34,451 nt of DNA, taken from Echinicola shivajiensis (GTDB lineage Bacteria > Bacteroidota > Bacteroidia > Cytophagales > Cyclobacteriaceae). The notes below the pieces were generated by a model. It saw only the letters and a list, made by a program, of their open reading frames with translations, was not told the origin of the DNA and ran no database searches. The stretch's first letter is position 1. Every line of letters starts with the position of its first letter. Below, piece after piece: positions 8,501 through 15,254 of the stretch. The stretch is from NCBI RefSeq assembly GCF_018642165.1, contig NZ_JAHHZM010000024.1, positions 1 through 34,451 on the forward strand. Direction: 5' to 3'. Both the position numbers and the translations under genes were made by a program.

Positions 8501-8601
8501 TAAATATTGGCCTGTATATTTTGAGCTAGTACCGGTGAGAGTTCAAAAAATAAAAAGGATAAAACCAACTTTATCCTCAAAATTAGCATTATCCTTTTCA
8601 T
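5539..8601 (-). CDS. Secreted M43 (pappalysin-type) metalloprotease with T9SS sorting domain
   Basis: A 1,020-residue secreted protease. A signal peptide covers about residues 1-26 (ending in VLAQ). The catalytic domain carries the metzincin zinc site HEIGHYLGLRH at 262-272 and the Met-turn NYMDYTPD at 314-321, with Cys residues placed as in M43B cytophagalysin/pappalysin proteases. Residues about 350-930 are beta-sandwich repeats with carbohydrate-binding or jelly-roll character (two blocks rich in SPQINLSNYP and SPVMDLSNTS segments). The C-terminal 80 residues are a T9SS type A sorting domain (AVVYPNPATDIF...LIIH). It probably degrades extracellular protein. It starts 28 bp after the NifU-like gene, so it may share that transcript, although the functions look unrelated. 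Confidence 0.9.
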   Translation of the reverse strand: MKRIMLILRIKLVLSFLFFELSPVLAQNIQANIYHSGSTNQDGPEKCAAGYLEAKQEEALGLFGSKDYFEAWMSDKIQTRKLQPQLRATATEVRKIPVVVHVIHNGEALGEGANIPLSQIQAQIDILNNDFRRLNEDASNTPAEFLDVAADTNIEFVLAKQDPKGLPTDGINRVQGTKSTYTQADANLISQLSYWDSNEYLNLWVVTLQSPYIGYSSFPISDLDGLNFAPSSNETDGTTIDYRYFGRGGNASSGSLGRTATHEIGHYLGLRHIWGDGGCDVDDYVLDTPDQSSSNTNCQSTPRETCGSRDMIENYMDYTPDRCMNIFTEGQLERMNIVLANSPRRVNLVNGRATQEPVIVPIDLALEQIITPQNYICSPDLTPVVRVFNAGINAINSAELAISLNGQIIEQKSFNLSLNQGESANLEFSSLSLPMNGNEFAFEVLTVNGGEDNNDSNNILSSSPKLQPELSLPYNYQSDDFDNIWSVKNEDGGVTWSKETLSIEGNTQEAIGINFYNYDDAGKQDYLISPQINLSNYPNAQLVFELAYAPYPQDGLDDALIIGISTDCGNTFDLLNPPYSKTQDSLTTAEENENSYIPSGQSEFRTEVVNLSEYAELGNIRIAFIGVNGYGNNLFIKNISIRPAEEVKYDLELKEVVSPSPVTDGSQELEVLKLSNTGTLTVNTFLIDRIVNGASQETLIAEGNNIAPDESILVELPNSLIDGLNEVEYRIHSPNFDQNNGSSSSILRYYIQNADSIAAPWRQYFDNTLELDPWLSVSPEIGEEAWELAVKQTGEAGDNLASLKIESTNDSYWIASPVMDLSNTSQASIFFERAASAMDENSKMRVLLSTDGGVHFNQELAVYSGEELNTISGTAPINPNSEEEFIREFIDLSAFTGSEMENIRLAFVIENAAASSNPVYLDNIEFFLSNNPDPVNPGDGNAVVYPNPATDIFNIAFNLEDFEDVRIQVIASSGQVVHDVIYPGTLNQTYSFSSSLFAKGVFIVKIQSDSLALTKRLIIH

Positions 8602-8629
8602 TAATTACTTCTTAAAAACGGGTAATTGA

Positions 8630-8881
8630 TTATTCAGCTACTGAAATATTGATGGCTTCAACTCTATTGATTTCTGGAATGGCTTTTTTCACAGCCTCTT
8701 CAACACCGGCCTTTAATGTCATGGTAGACATAGGGCAAGAGCTACAAGTTCCGGTCAATTCAAGTTGTAATACCATTTCTTCAGTTAGGTCCACAATCTT
8801 CACATTACCTCCGTCAGCTTCTAAATAGGGGCGTATTGTATCAAGTGCCGTCTCTATTTTTCCAATTAATTCAGTATCCAT
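8630..8881 (-). CDS. NifU-like Fe-S scaffold protein (Nfu domain)
   Basis: An 83-residue protein consisting only of the NifU C-terminal (Nfu) domain: RPYLEADGGNVKIVDL near residues 17-32 and the cluster-binding GTCSSCPMS with CxxC at Cys46 and Cys49. The family holds a transient [4Fe-4S] cluster, usually bridged between two monomers, and passes it to apoproteins. It lies nine bases downstream of the Mrp ATPase, another Fe-S carrier, so the pair probably work together. Length is typical of stand-alone Nfu proteins. Confidence 0.93.
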   Translation of the reverse strand: MDTELIGKIETALDTIRPYLEADGGNVKIVDLTEEMVLQLELTGTCSSCPMSTMTLKAGVEEAVKKAIPEINRVEAINISVAE

Positions 8882-8890
8882 TTCTTTTTA

Positions 8891-9985
8891 TTAGGTATTA
8901 ACCTGTACAACCTTGGTTTTGTTTTTATCTGCATTTCTAATGGCCACTTGTCTAGCTAGTGATTCCGCCAATTCGGAGAAAGCCTTTTGTGTAAGTCCTT
9001 CTTTCAAAACTGCAGGATAACCGCTATCTCCACTTTCTCTAATTCCTTGAACAATAGGTATTTCACCTAAGAACGGAACGTCAAACTTTTTGGCTAGCTT
9101 TTGACCACCTTCTTTACCAAATATATAGTATTTATTATTCGGTAATTCTTCAGGTGTAAAATAAGCCATATTTTCCACAACACCTAAGACGGGTACGTTT
9201 ATTTGAGGTTGCTTAAACATGGAAAGGCCTTTAGTGGCATCAGCAAGTGCAACTTTTTGTGGCGTGGTCACGATTACCGCTCCAGTTACTGGTACCGTTT
9301 GAACCATGGTAAGATGAATGTCAGAAGTACCCGGAGGCAGGTCTATCAATAAATAATCCAACTCTCCCCATTCCACATCACTGATGAACTGTTTTAAGGC
9401 AGAACTTGCCATTGGTCCTCTCCAGATTACCGCGCTGTCTGCAGGAGTTAAGAAACCTATGGACATCAGTTTTACACCATACTGTTCAATAGGTATGATG
9501 ATGTTTTTACCATCTACTTGTTTTACGGCCGGCTGTTCAGCTTCAACGTTGAACATCGTAGGAATTGACGGACCTGAAATATCAGCATCTACCAAGCCTA
9601 CTTTTGCTCCAGAAGCAGCCAATGCTACTGCTAGATTGGAAGAACAAGTAGATTTACCCACTCCTCCTTTACCAGATGCAATGGCGATTATATTTTTTAC
9701 TTTGGGAAGAAGCGGGGCATTATCACGTATCGTGGTAACATTGGAAGTCATGGTAATGTCTACTTCAAGCTCAGAACCGAATTCCTTTTCCAGTGCTTCT
9801 TCACAATTGTTTTTGATCAGTTCTTTTAATGGGCAGGCAGGAGTCGTCAGTACGACTTTAAAACTTAATTTATTGCCTTCCGCCACTACATCTTGGATCA
9901 TACCCAAGGTCACAAGATCCTTTTTAAGATCTGGATCTTCTACTGTGGAGAGTGCTTTAAGTACCTTTTCTTTACTTATAATCAT
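8891..9985 (-). CDS. Mrp/ApbC-type Fe-S cluster carrier ATPase
   Basis: A 364-residue cytoplasmic protein with an N-terminal MIP18/DUF59 domain (about 3-80, with the TTPACPLK Cys51 motif) and a ParA-like P-loop ATPase domain (about 97-345). The deviant Walker A is ASGKGGVGKST with Lys111, and the LIDLPPGTSD segment is the switch II/Walker B region. Mrp/ApbC proteins load [4Fe-4S] clusters onto target enzymes. The C-terminal CxxC that bridges the cluster in Salmonella ApbC is absent: the equivalent segment after VVENMAYF reads TPEELPNNKYYIFG. I believe this is usual for Bacteroidota homologs. First gene of the operon with the Nfu protein; divergent from dnaG. Confidence 0.92.
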   Translation of the reverse strand: MIISKEKVLKALSTVEDPDLKKDLVTLGMIQDVVAEGNKLSFKVVLTTPACPLKELIKNNCEEALEKEFGSELEVDITMTSNVTTIRDNAPLLPKVKNIIAIASGKGGVGKSTCSSNLAVALAASGAKVGLVDADISGPSIPTMFNVEAEQPAVKQVDGKNIIIPIEQYGVKLMSIGFLTPADSAVIWRGPMASSALKQFISDVEWGELDYLLIDLPPGTSDIHLTMVQTVPVTGAVIVTTPQKVALADATKGLSMFKQPQINVPVLGVVENMAYFTPEELPNNKYYIFGKEGGQKLAKKFDVPFLGEIPIVQGIRESGDSGYPAVLKEGLTQKAFSELAESLARQVAIRNADKNKTKVVQVNT

Positions 9986-10174
9986 TCGGAAATGTAAATT
10001 TTGCGCAATTTAAAGTTTAATAATGCTATTTAAAAACTGTTATCCAGAATATCTGGTTCTTAATGGAGATTATTAATTAAGTCGATTTGTTATATGGATT
10101 AAATTTCACTTGTATTGTAGCTATAACCCTTGGACTTAAAAAATAGTTTCTGCAGGAGTGGCTTTCCTGCTCTG

Positions 10175-10202
10175 TTTGTTTCACAATACTTTTCTATCTT
10201 TG
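10175..10202 (+). promoter_or_regulatory. Probable dnaG promoter (Bacteroidota -33/-7 type)
   Basis: TATCTTTG at 10195-10202 matches the TAnnTTTG -7 consensus exactly. A TTTG at 10175-10178 could be the -33 element, although the 16-base spacing is shorter than the usual 19 or so. The start codon of dnaG is at 10222, so the leader would be only about 15 nt. Confidence 0.55.
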
Positions 10203-10221
10203 AGCATATTCTCCATTCAGC

Positions 10222-12195
10222 ATGTCATTAAGTAAAATCACAACAGAAAAAGTCAAAGACAGGGCCGATATTGAAGAGGTGGTCAATGACTATGTGCCCC
10301 TAAAAAAGAAAGGGCAGAACCTTTGGGCCTGCTGTCCATTTCATAATGAAAAATCTCCTTCTTTTTCGGTTTCTCCTGCCAAGCAGATTTATAAATGCTT
10401 TGGCTGCGGAGCTTCAGGAGATTCTATCCAGTTTGTCATGGATGTTGAAGGGATTGGTTTTAACGAGGCTATTAGACAACTGGCCCAAAAGTATGGGATT
10501 GAAATAGAGGAAGAAAAGGCTGCTACACCAGAAGAGGTACAAGCCTATAATGAAAGGGAAAGCCTGTACATTGCCCAATCCTTTGCTAGGGATTTGTTTT
10601 CCAAAAATCTCCTTGAAACAGATGAAGGTAAATCTATCGGGCTAAGTTATTTTAAAGAACGCGGTTTTAATCTGACAACAATAGAAAAGTTTGACCTTGG
10701 CTATGCCATGGATAGCTGGGACAACTTGCATAAATCAGCTTTAAAGGCGGGACATTCTGAAGATATTCTATTAAAAGGTGGATTAATACTCCAAAAAGAA
10801 GGGGATCCAAGCCGGAAGTATGACCGCTTCCGTGGTCGAGTTGTATTTACCATACATAACCTTGCAGGGAAGCCCATAGGTTTTGGCGCAAGGATTCTTA
10901 CCAATGATAAGAAGCAGCCCAAATACATTAACTCACCTGAAACAGCCATTTACCATAAAAGCGATGTGCTATATGGTATGTACCAGGCGAAACAGTCCAT
11001 CAGAAATGAAGACAATTGTTATTTGGTAGAAGGCTACACTGATGTTATTTCCTTACACTTGTCAGGAATACAGAATGTAGTGGCTTCTTCTGGAACCTCC
11101 TTGACGGAAAATCAGATTAAGCTGATCAAGCGTTTTACAGATAACGTAACCGTACTTTATGATGGAGATGCTGCAGGTATCAAAGCCTCCCTTCGTGGTA
11201 TCGATATGTTATTGGAAGGTGGGCTAAATGTAAAAGCAGTAGTTTTTCCTGATGGGGATGATCCGGATAGCTATAGCCGAAAGGTTGGTTCTGAGGCTTT
11301 TCAACAATACCTAAGTGAGCATGCAAGGGACTTTATAGAGTTCAAAATTGACCTTTATAAGGAAGAGTCTGCCCATGATCCCATCAAAAGGGCAGATACG
11401 GTAAGGCAGGTTGTACAGAGCGTTGCAAAAATCCCTGATCCAATTATCAGGTCTGTTTATGTGAAAGAGTCTGCCCGCCTTTTACAGATGGAAGAGGAGA
11501 TAGTTTTAGCAGAGCTGAATAAAATATTGCTGAAAGGTCAAAAGGAGTCCTATTTTAAAGGTAAAGGGCAAGCGGGACCTCCTGATGAACCTCCAATGGA
11601 TTTCATGGCGCCTGACACGCCATTTGAAACTTTTTTACCTGAGGAAAAGCCGAAGACATCCATTAGAGATTCCTTGGCATTGCAGGAGAAGGAAATGATA
11701 AGGCTATTGGTCAGCTATGGTTTTGAGAAAATCACAGAAGAGCTGCATGTCTGCGAATACCTGTTTGAAGAAACTGGGGATTTGGAATTCGAAACGCCTA
11801 TTTACAGGAAAATCTTTGTTGAATATAAGCGAGCTTTGAAGAAGGGAGTCTTGCCCAACCCTGATTACTTTATCAAAATGGATGATGGAGAGGTTAAAAC
11901 AGAAGTGATCAATATGATTTCACAAAGGCATGAGATGTCAGATAACTGGCAACAAAAGCACATGATCTATACCAATAGGGAAGGGGACAACCTCCCAAAA
12001 ACCACCTTTAATGAAATCCATCGTTTGAAGAGAAGAGTATTGGAAAAAATGGTAGATGAAACCATACAAAAAATTAAAATAGCTGAAGAAAAAGGTGAAG
12101 TGGAAGAAGTCTCAGATTTTCAGCTGGTTCTAATGGCGCTTAATGATTCTCTTCGAGAAATAAATAAACTATTGGGGACCGTAAAATCCAGGTAG
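10222..12195 (+). CDS. dnaG: DNA primase DnaG
   Basis: A 657-residue primase that makes RNA primers at the replication fork. The N-terminal CHC2 zinc finger is visible as CCPFHNEKSPSF with Cys38 and His41 and, after FSVSPAKQIYK, CFGCGASGD with Cys59 and Cys62. The catalytic TOPRIM core follows, with the metal-binding Glu270 in VEGYTDV and Asp314/Asp316 in LYDGDAAGIKAS. The C-terminal 220 residues are less conserved and should hold the helicase-interacting domain. Length fits the family. The ATG at 10222 puts VKDRADIEEVV at the expected N-terminal position. It is monocistronic or leads into ribBA 82 bp downstream, which has its own -7 box. Confidence 0.96.
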   Translation: MSLSKITTEKVKDRADIEEVVNDYVPLKKKGQNLWACCPFHNEKSPSFSVSPAKQIYKCFGCGASGDSIQFVMDVEGIGFNEAIRQLAQKYGIEIEEEKAATPEEVQAYNERESLYIAQSFARDLFSKNLLETDEGKSIGLSYFKERGFNLTTIEKFDLGYAMDSWDNLHKSALKAGHSEDILLKGGLILQKEGDPSRKYDRFRGRVVFTIHNLAGKPIGFGARILTNDKKQPKYINSPETAIYHKSDVLYGMYQAKQSIRNEDNCYLVEGYTDVISLHLSGIQNVVASSGTSLTENQIKLIKRFTDNVTVLYDGDAAGIKASLRGIDMLLEGGLNVKAVVFPDGDDPDSYSRKVGSEAFQQYLSEHARDFIEFKIDLYKEESAHDPIKRADTVRQVVQSVAKIPDPIIRSVYVKESARLLQMEEEIVLAELNKILLKGQKESYFKGKGQAGPPDEPPMDFMAPDTPFETFLPEEKPKTSIRDSLALQEKEMIRLLVSYGFEKITEELHVCEYLFEETGDLEFETPIYRKIFVEYKRALKKGVLPNPDYFIKMDDGEVKTEVINMISQRHEMSDNWQQKHMIYTNREGDNLPKTTFNEIHRLKRRVLEKMVDETIQKIKIAEEKGEVEEVSDFQLVLMALNDSLREINKLLGTVKSR

Positions 12196-12240
12196 GCCAA
12201 ACTAAATAAAGGCTTTCTCGGTTTTAGACAATAAAGGATG

Positions 12241-12248
12241 TATTTTTG
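12241..12248 (+). promoter_or_regulatory. -7 element upstream of ribBA
   Basis: TATTTTTG at 12241-12248 matches TAnnTTTG exactly, 30 bp before the ribBA ATG. No clear TTG is seen at the -33 position. No FMN riboswitch is recognisable in the 82-bp gap after dnaG. Confidence 0.45.
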
Positions 12249-12277
12249 CATTCAAATTGACCATTTAATAAAATAAT

Positions 12278-13513
12278 ATGGCTGAAGAATTAAAATTAGA
12301 TTCCATCGAAGAAGCAATTGAAGCAATAAGGGAAGGTGAAGTGGTTATTGTGGTGGATGATGAAGATAGAGAGAATGAAGGGGATTTTGTATGTGCGGCT
12401 GAAAAAGTAACACCGGAGATTATCAACTTTATGGCCACTCACGGAAGAGGCCTTATTTGCGCTCCAATTATAGAAGATAGATGTGAAGAGCTTGGTTTGG
12501 AGTTGATGGTTGGTAGAAATACTGCTGCTTACGAGACCCCATTTACTGTTTCGGTTGATTTGATCGGCCATGGCTGCACGACAGGTATTTCGGCAAGTGA
12601 CAGGGCAAAAACAATAAAAGCGCTGTTAGATGATAGCATCCACCCTGATGAATTAGGAAAGCCAGGTCATATTTTTCCACTTAAGGCAAAAAGAGGTGGC
12701 GTATTAAGAAGGACCGGTCATACTGAAGCAGCAATTGATTTGGCCAGACTTGCTGGATTATATCCTGCAGGTGTTTTGGTAGAAATCATGAATGAAGATG
12801 GTACTATGGCTAGGGTACCTGATTTGATGGAAGTTGCCAAAAAATTCAACTTAAAATTTGTTAGCATTAAGGATTTGATCGCTTACAGATTGAAAAATGA
12901 ATCTTTGATTAAAAGAGAGATTGGTGTTGAAATGCCTACTGAGTGGGGTGATTTTGACCTTATTGCATATAAACAAACCAATACTGATGAAACCCATATG
13001 GCCTTGGTAAAAGGTGAATGGAAAGAAGGGGAACCGATATTGGTAAGAGTCCATTCTTCCTGTGTAACGGGAGACATATTTGGTTCTTGTAGATGTGACT
13101 GTGGTCCTCAATTGCATAGTGCCATGGAAATGGTGGACAAAGCAGGTAAAGGTGTAGTGCTTTATATGAACCAAGAAGGCCGAGGCATTGGATTGATCAA
13201 TAAGCTTAAGGCTTATAAACTACAGGAAGAAGGTATGGATACGGTTCAGGCGAATCTAGCCCTAGGTTTTCCAATGGATAAAAGAGATTATGGTGTAGGA
13301 GCACAAATCCTTAGGGACCTCGGAATATCTAAGATTAAGCTCTTGACAAATAATCCTACTAAAAGAGCTGGTCTATTGGGTTATGGCCTAGAAATTGTAG
13401 AGACTGTTGCGTTGGAAATAAGTCCTAACGCCCATAATGAACGCTATCTGACGACGAAACGGGATAAAATGGGACACCAGATTTTGAAAAAGCAAATCAA
13501 CAAATTGAAATAA
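12278..13513 (+). CDS. ribBA: Bifunctional riboflavin biosynthesis protein RibBA
   Basis: A 411-residue fusion catalysing the two entry steps of riboflavin synthesis. Residues about 6-205 are 3,4-dihydroxy-2-butanone-4-phosphate synthase (ribulose-5-phosphate to the four-carbon unit), shown by [13 protein letters not shown] at 26-38 and [12 protein letters not shown]. Residues about 210-405 are GTP cyclohydrolase II, with zinc ligands Cys262, Cys273 and Cys275 in [17 protein letters not shown] and the catalytic NQEGRGIGL and [11 protein letters not shown] motifs. Both halves look complete, so it should be bifunctional. A strong terminator follows at once. Cytoplasmic. Confidence 0.97.
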   Translation: MAEELKLDSIEEAIEAIREGEVVIVVDDEDRENEGDFVCAAEKVTPEIINFMATHGRGLICAPIIEDRCEELGLELMVGRNTAAYETPFTVSVDLIGHGCTTGISASDRAKTIKALLDDSIHPDELGKPGHIFPLKAKRGGVLRRTGHTEAAIDLARLAGLYPAGVLVEIMNEDGTMARVPDLMEVAKKFNLKFVSIKDLIAYRLKNESLIKREIGVEMPTEWGDFDLIAYKQTNTDETHMALVKGEWKEGEPILVRVHSSCVTGDIFGSCRCDCGPQLHSAMEMVDKAGKGVVLYMNQEGRGIGLINKLKAYKLQEEGMDTVQANLALGFPMDKRDYGVGAQILRDLGISKIKLLTNNPTKRAGLLGYGLEIVETVALEISPNAHNERYLTTKRDKMGHQILKKQINKLK

Positions 13514-13519
13514 ATTAAA

Positions 13520-13546
13520 AAGCTCTGATAAATTCAGGGCTTTTTT
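13520..13546 (+). terminator. Rho-independent terminator after ribBA
   Basis: AAGCTCTGA at 13520-13528 pairs with TCAGGGCTT at 13534-13542 (one T-G wobble), followed by a run of six T at 13541-13546. It begins six bases after the ribBA stop codon. Confidence 0.87.
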
Positions 13547-13623
13547 CTTATAAATGGGACAAATTAACTAACTAATCCGTCTAGGTTTTCGTTATTTTAT
13601 TATAGATCAAAGCCCCAAATGAC

Positions 13624-14256
13624 ATGAAAAAACTATTCTATATATTGATTTTCGCATTTGCTTTTGTTCAAATAGCTGTAGCTCAAGATTTTCCCTCAGA
13701 AATTTGGCATGATGGGAAAGTGTTTTTAGATAATGGAGATGCTTACCAAGGAAAGGTAAAATATGATCTTGATAATAATGTCGTGCAGCTTAGAGATGAA
13801 AGTATACAAACATTTAGCAGCTCTTCTATCAGCCGATTTGAAATTTTTGATGAGTATTATGGAGGTATAAGGACCTTTTATAGTTTACCCTATGACGTTA
13901 ATTCTAATGGCTATGAAGTGCCCATTTTCTTTGAACTATTGACAGAAGGTGAAGACATTACCTTGTTGTGTAGAGAGTTTATTACCACTGACACAAGAAG
14001 CATGGGGATGTACAATATGTACATGTCGCCAATGTACGGGGCACCAATGGGCAGATCAAACAAATTGGACTTCGATTTTTATTTCTTTATAAATGGAGAA
14101 ATCATGAAATACAGCCAAAAGAAAAAAGAATTAATGTCCTATATGGAAGACAGGGAAGATGAAGTCAAGTTATACATGCGTAAAAACAGGCTTTCCCATG
14201 ATAGTAGGGGTGATTTGTTAAGAATTACTGCTTATTATAACCAACTTAAGGATTAA
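13624..14256 (+). CDS. Secreted protein of unknown function
   Basis: A 210-residue protein with a clear signal peptide (MKKLFYILIFAFAFVQIAVA, cleavage before QDFP). The mature part begins with a beta-rich segment (WHDGKVFLDNGDAYQGKVKY) like the short strand-turn repeats of many Bacteroidota periplasmic proteins, then a Met/Tyr-rich stretch MGMYNMYMSPMYGAPMG around residues 123-139, and ends in a charged helical tail (SYMEDREDEVKLYMRKNRLS). No enzyme motif is seen. It stands alone between two terminators, so it is probably monocistronic. I do not recognise a named family. Confidence 0.7.
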   Translation: MKKLFYILIFAFAFVQIAVAQDFPSEIWHDGKVFLDNGDAYQGKVKYDLDNNVVQLRDESIQTFSSSSISRFEIFDEYYGGIRTFYSLPYDVNSNGYEVPIFFELLTEGEDITLLCREFITTDTRSMGMYNMYMSPMYGAPMGRSNKLDFDFYFFINGEIMKYSQKKKELMSYMEDREDEVKLYMRKNRLSHDSRGDLLRITAYYNQLKD

Positions 14257-14283
14257 GCAGTTTTATAAATAAATAGAATTTTG

Positions 14284-14316
14284 GAATGATGGATATAGGT
14301 CCATCATTCTTTATTT
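14284..14316 (+). terminator. Rho-independent terminator after the secreted protein gene
   Basis: GAATGATGGA at 14284-14293 and TCCATCATTC at 14300-14309 form a perfect 10-bp stem with loop TATAGG, followed by TTTATTTA. It ends transcription of the upstream gene just before the surE promoter. Confidence 0.82.
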
Positions 14317-14342
14317 ATGGGGGAATATTTTATTTCTTTCCT

Positions 14343-14350
14343 TAAATTTG
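14343..14350 (+). promoter_or_regulatory. -7 element for surE that decides its start
   Basis: TAAATTTG at 14343-14350 matches TAnnTTTG. It lies inside the longer version of the surE frame (ATG at 14317), so a transcript from here could only use the ATG at 14386. No good -33 TTG is seen. Confidence 0.45.
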
Positions 14351-14385
14351 AATGTATAGCAAAACCTTTTAAATATCATATTTTA

Positions 14386-15165
14386 ATGGCAAAACCCTTG
14401 ATTTTAGTTTCCAACGACGATGGAATTACTTCGCGTGGAATCAGAGTACTGGTAAGTATCATGAAAAAATTGGGAGATGTAGTTGTAGTCGCTCCTGATA
14501 GTCCTCAATCAGGCATGGGGCATGCCATTACCATCGGTAATACGCTGAGATTGGATGAGGAAGAGATTTTTGAAGATGTCATGGCTTATAAATCCAGTGG
14601 GACCCCGGCAGATTGTGTGAAGTTGGCCAAACATTATGTTTTTAATGATAGAAAGCCAGATTTGATCGTAAGTGGAATCAATCATGGCAGTAATACCTCC
14701 ATTAGTGTGCTGTATTCCGGAACGATGTCAGCGGCCATTGAAGGGGCTATAGAGGGCTATCCTAGTATTGGCTTTAGCCTTTGTGATTATAGTTCAAAAG
14801 CAGACTTCAGCCATGTGGAAGAGTATGTTTATAAAATAGCCAAACAGGTACTTGACCATGGCATGCCAAAAGGTGTTGCCTTGAATGTAAACTTCCCTCC
14901 AAAGCGTAATGAGGCCATTAAGGGTATCAAATTATGCAGGCAGGCAAGGGCAAAATGGCAGGAGGAGTTTGATGAACGCTATGATCCTAATGGAAGGAAA
15001 TATTTCTGGATGGCAGGTAACTTTGTTAATTTTGATAGGGGAGAGGATAATGATGAATGGGCCATTGCCAATAATTATGTTTCTGTGGTTCCTTGTCAGT
15101 TTGATATGACAGCTCACCATGCAATTACGCAAATGAATGAAGAATGGGATATTGATATAGAATAG
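14386..15165 (+). CDS. surE: 5'/3'-nucleotidase SurE
   Basis: A 259-residue survival protein E, a metal-dependent phosphatase of nucleoside monophosphates (and some polyphosphates). Metal ligands are visible as Asp11 and Asp12 in VSNDDGITS, Ser42 in SPQSGMGHAIT and Asn99 in SGINHGSN, all in family positions. The ATG at 14386 is preferred over 14317: the latter adds 23 residues before the conserved N-terminal strand KPLILVSNDDG, and a -7 element sits between them. Length after this choice matches the family. It faces the TonB-receptor operon with a bidirectional terminator in between. Confidence 0.94.
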   Translation: MAKPLILVSNDDGITSRGIRVLVSIMKKLGDVVVVAPDSPQSGMGHAITIGNTLRLDEEEIFEDVMAYKSSGTPADCVKLAKHYVFNDRKPDLIVSGINHGSNTSISVLYSGTMSAAIEGAIEGYPSIGFSLCDYSSKADFSHVEEYVYKIAKQVLDHGMPKGVALNVNFPPKRNEAIKGIKLCRQARAKWQEEFDERYDPNGRKYFWMAGNFVNFDRGEDNDEWAIANNYVSVVPCQFDMTAHHAITQMNEEWDIDIE

Positions 15166-15188
15166 TTAATGTTGACTTTTATTTAAAT

Positions 15189-15226
15189 AAAAAGCCTCCA
15201 AGAGAATGACTTTAGGAGGCTTTTTT
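15189..15226. terminator. Bidirectional terminator between surE and the TonB-receptor operon
   Basis: AAAAAGCCTCC at 15189-15199 pairs with GGAGGCTTTTT at 15215-15225. The GC stem has a T-run on the plus-strand side and an A-run on the other, so it can serve both convergent transcripts, surE (ends 15165) and the minus-strand receptor gene (ends 15255). Confidence 0.9.
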
Positions 15227-15254
15227 ATTATATCCCGATACTAACTACTCAATA

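Noticed and set aside
9384-10013. 209-codon plus-strand frame opposite the Mrp gene
   Set aside because: It mirrors the codons of a strongly conserved ATPase on the other strand and reads as Ser/Thr-rich low-information protein.
10044-10056. Small palindrome CCAGAATATCTGG between mrp and dnaG as an operator
   Set aside because: A single 5-bp-armed palindrome in AT-rich DNA is weak evidence and no second copy was seen near other genes.
12196-12277. Possible FMN riboswitch before ribBA
   Set aside because: The gap is only 82 bp and lacks the conserved RFN elements; only a -7 box is recognisable.
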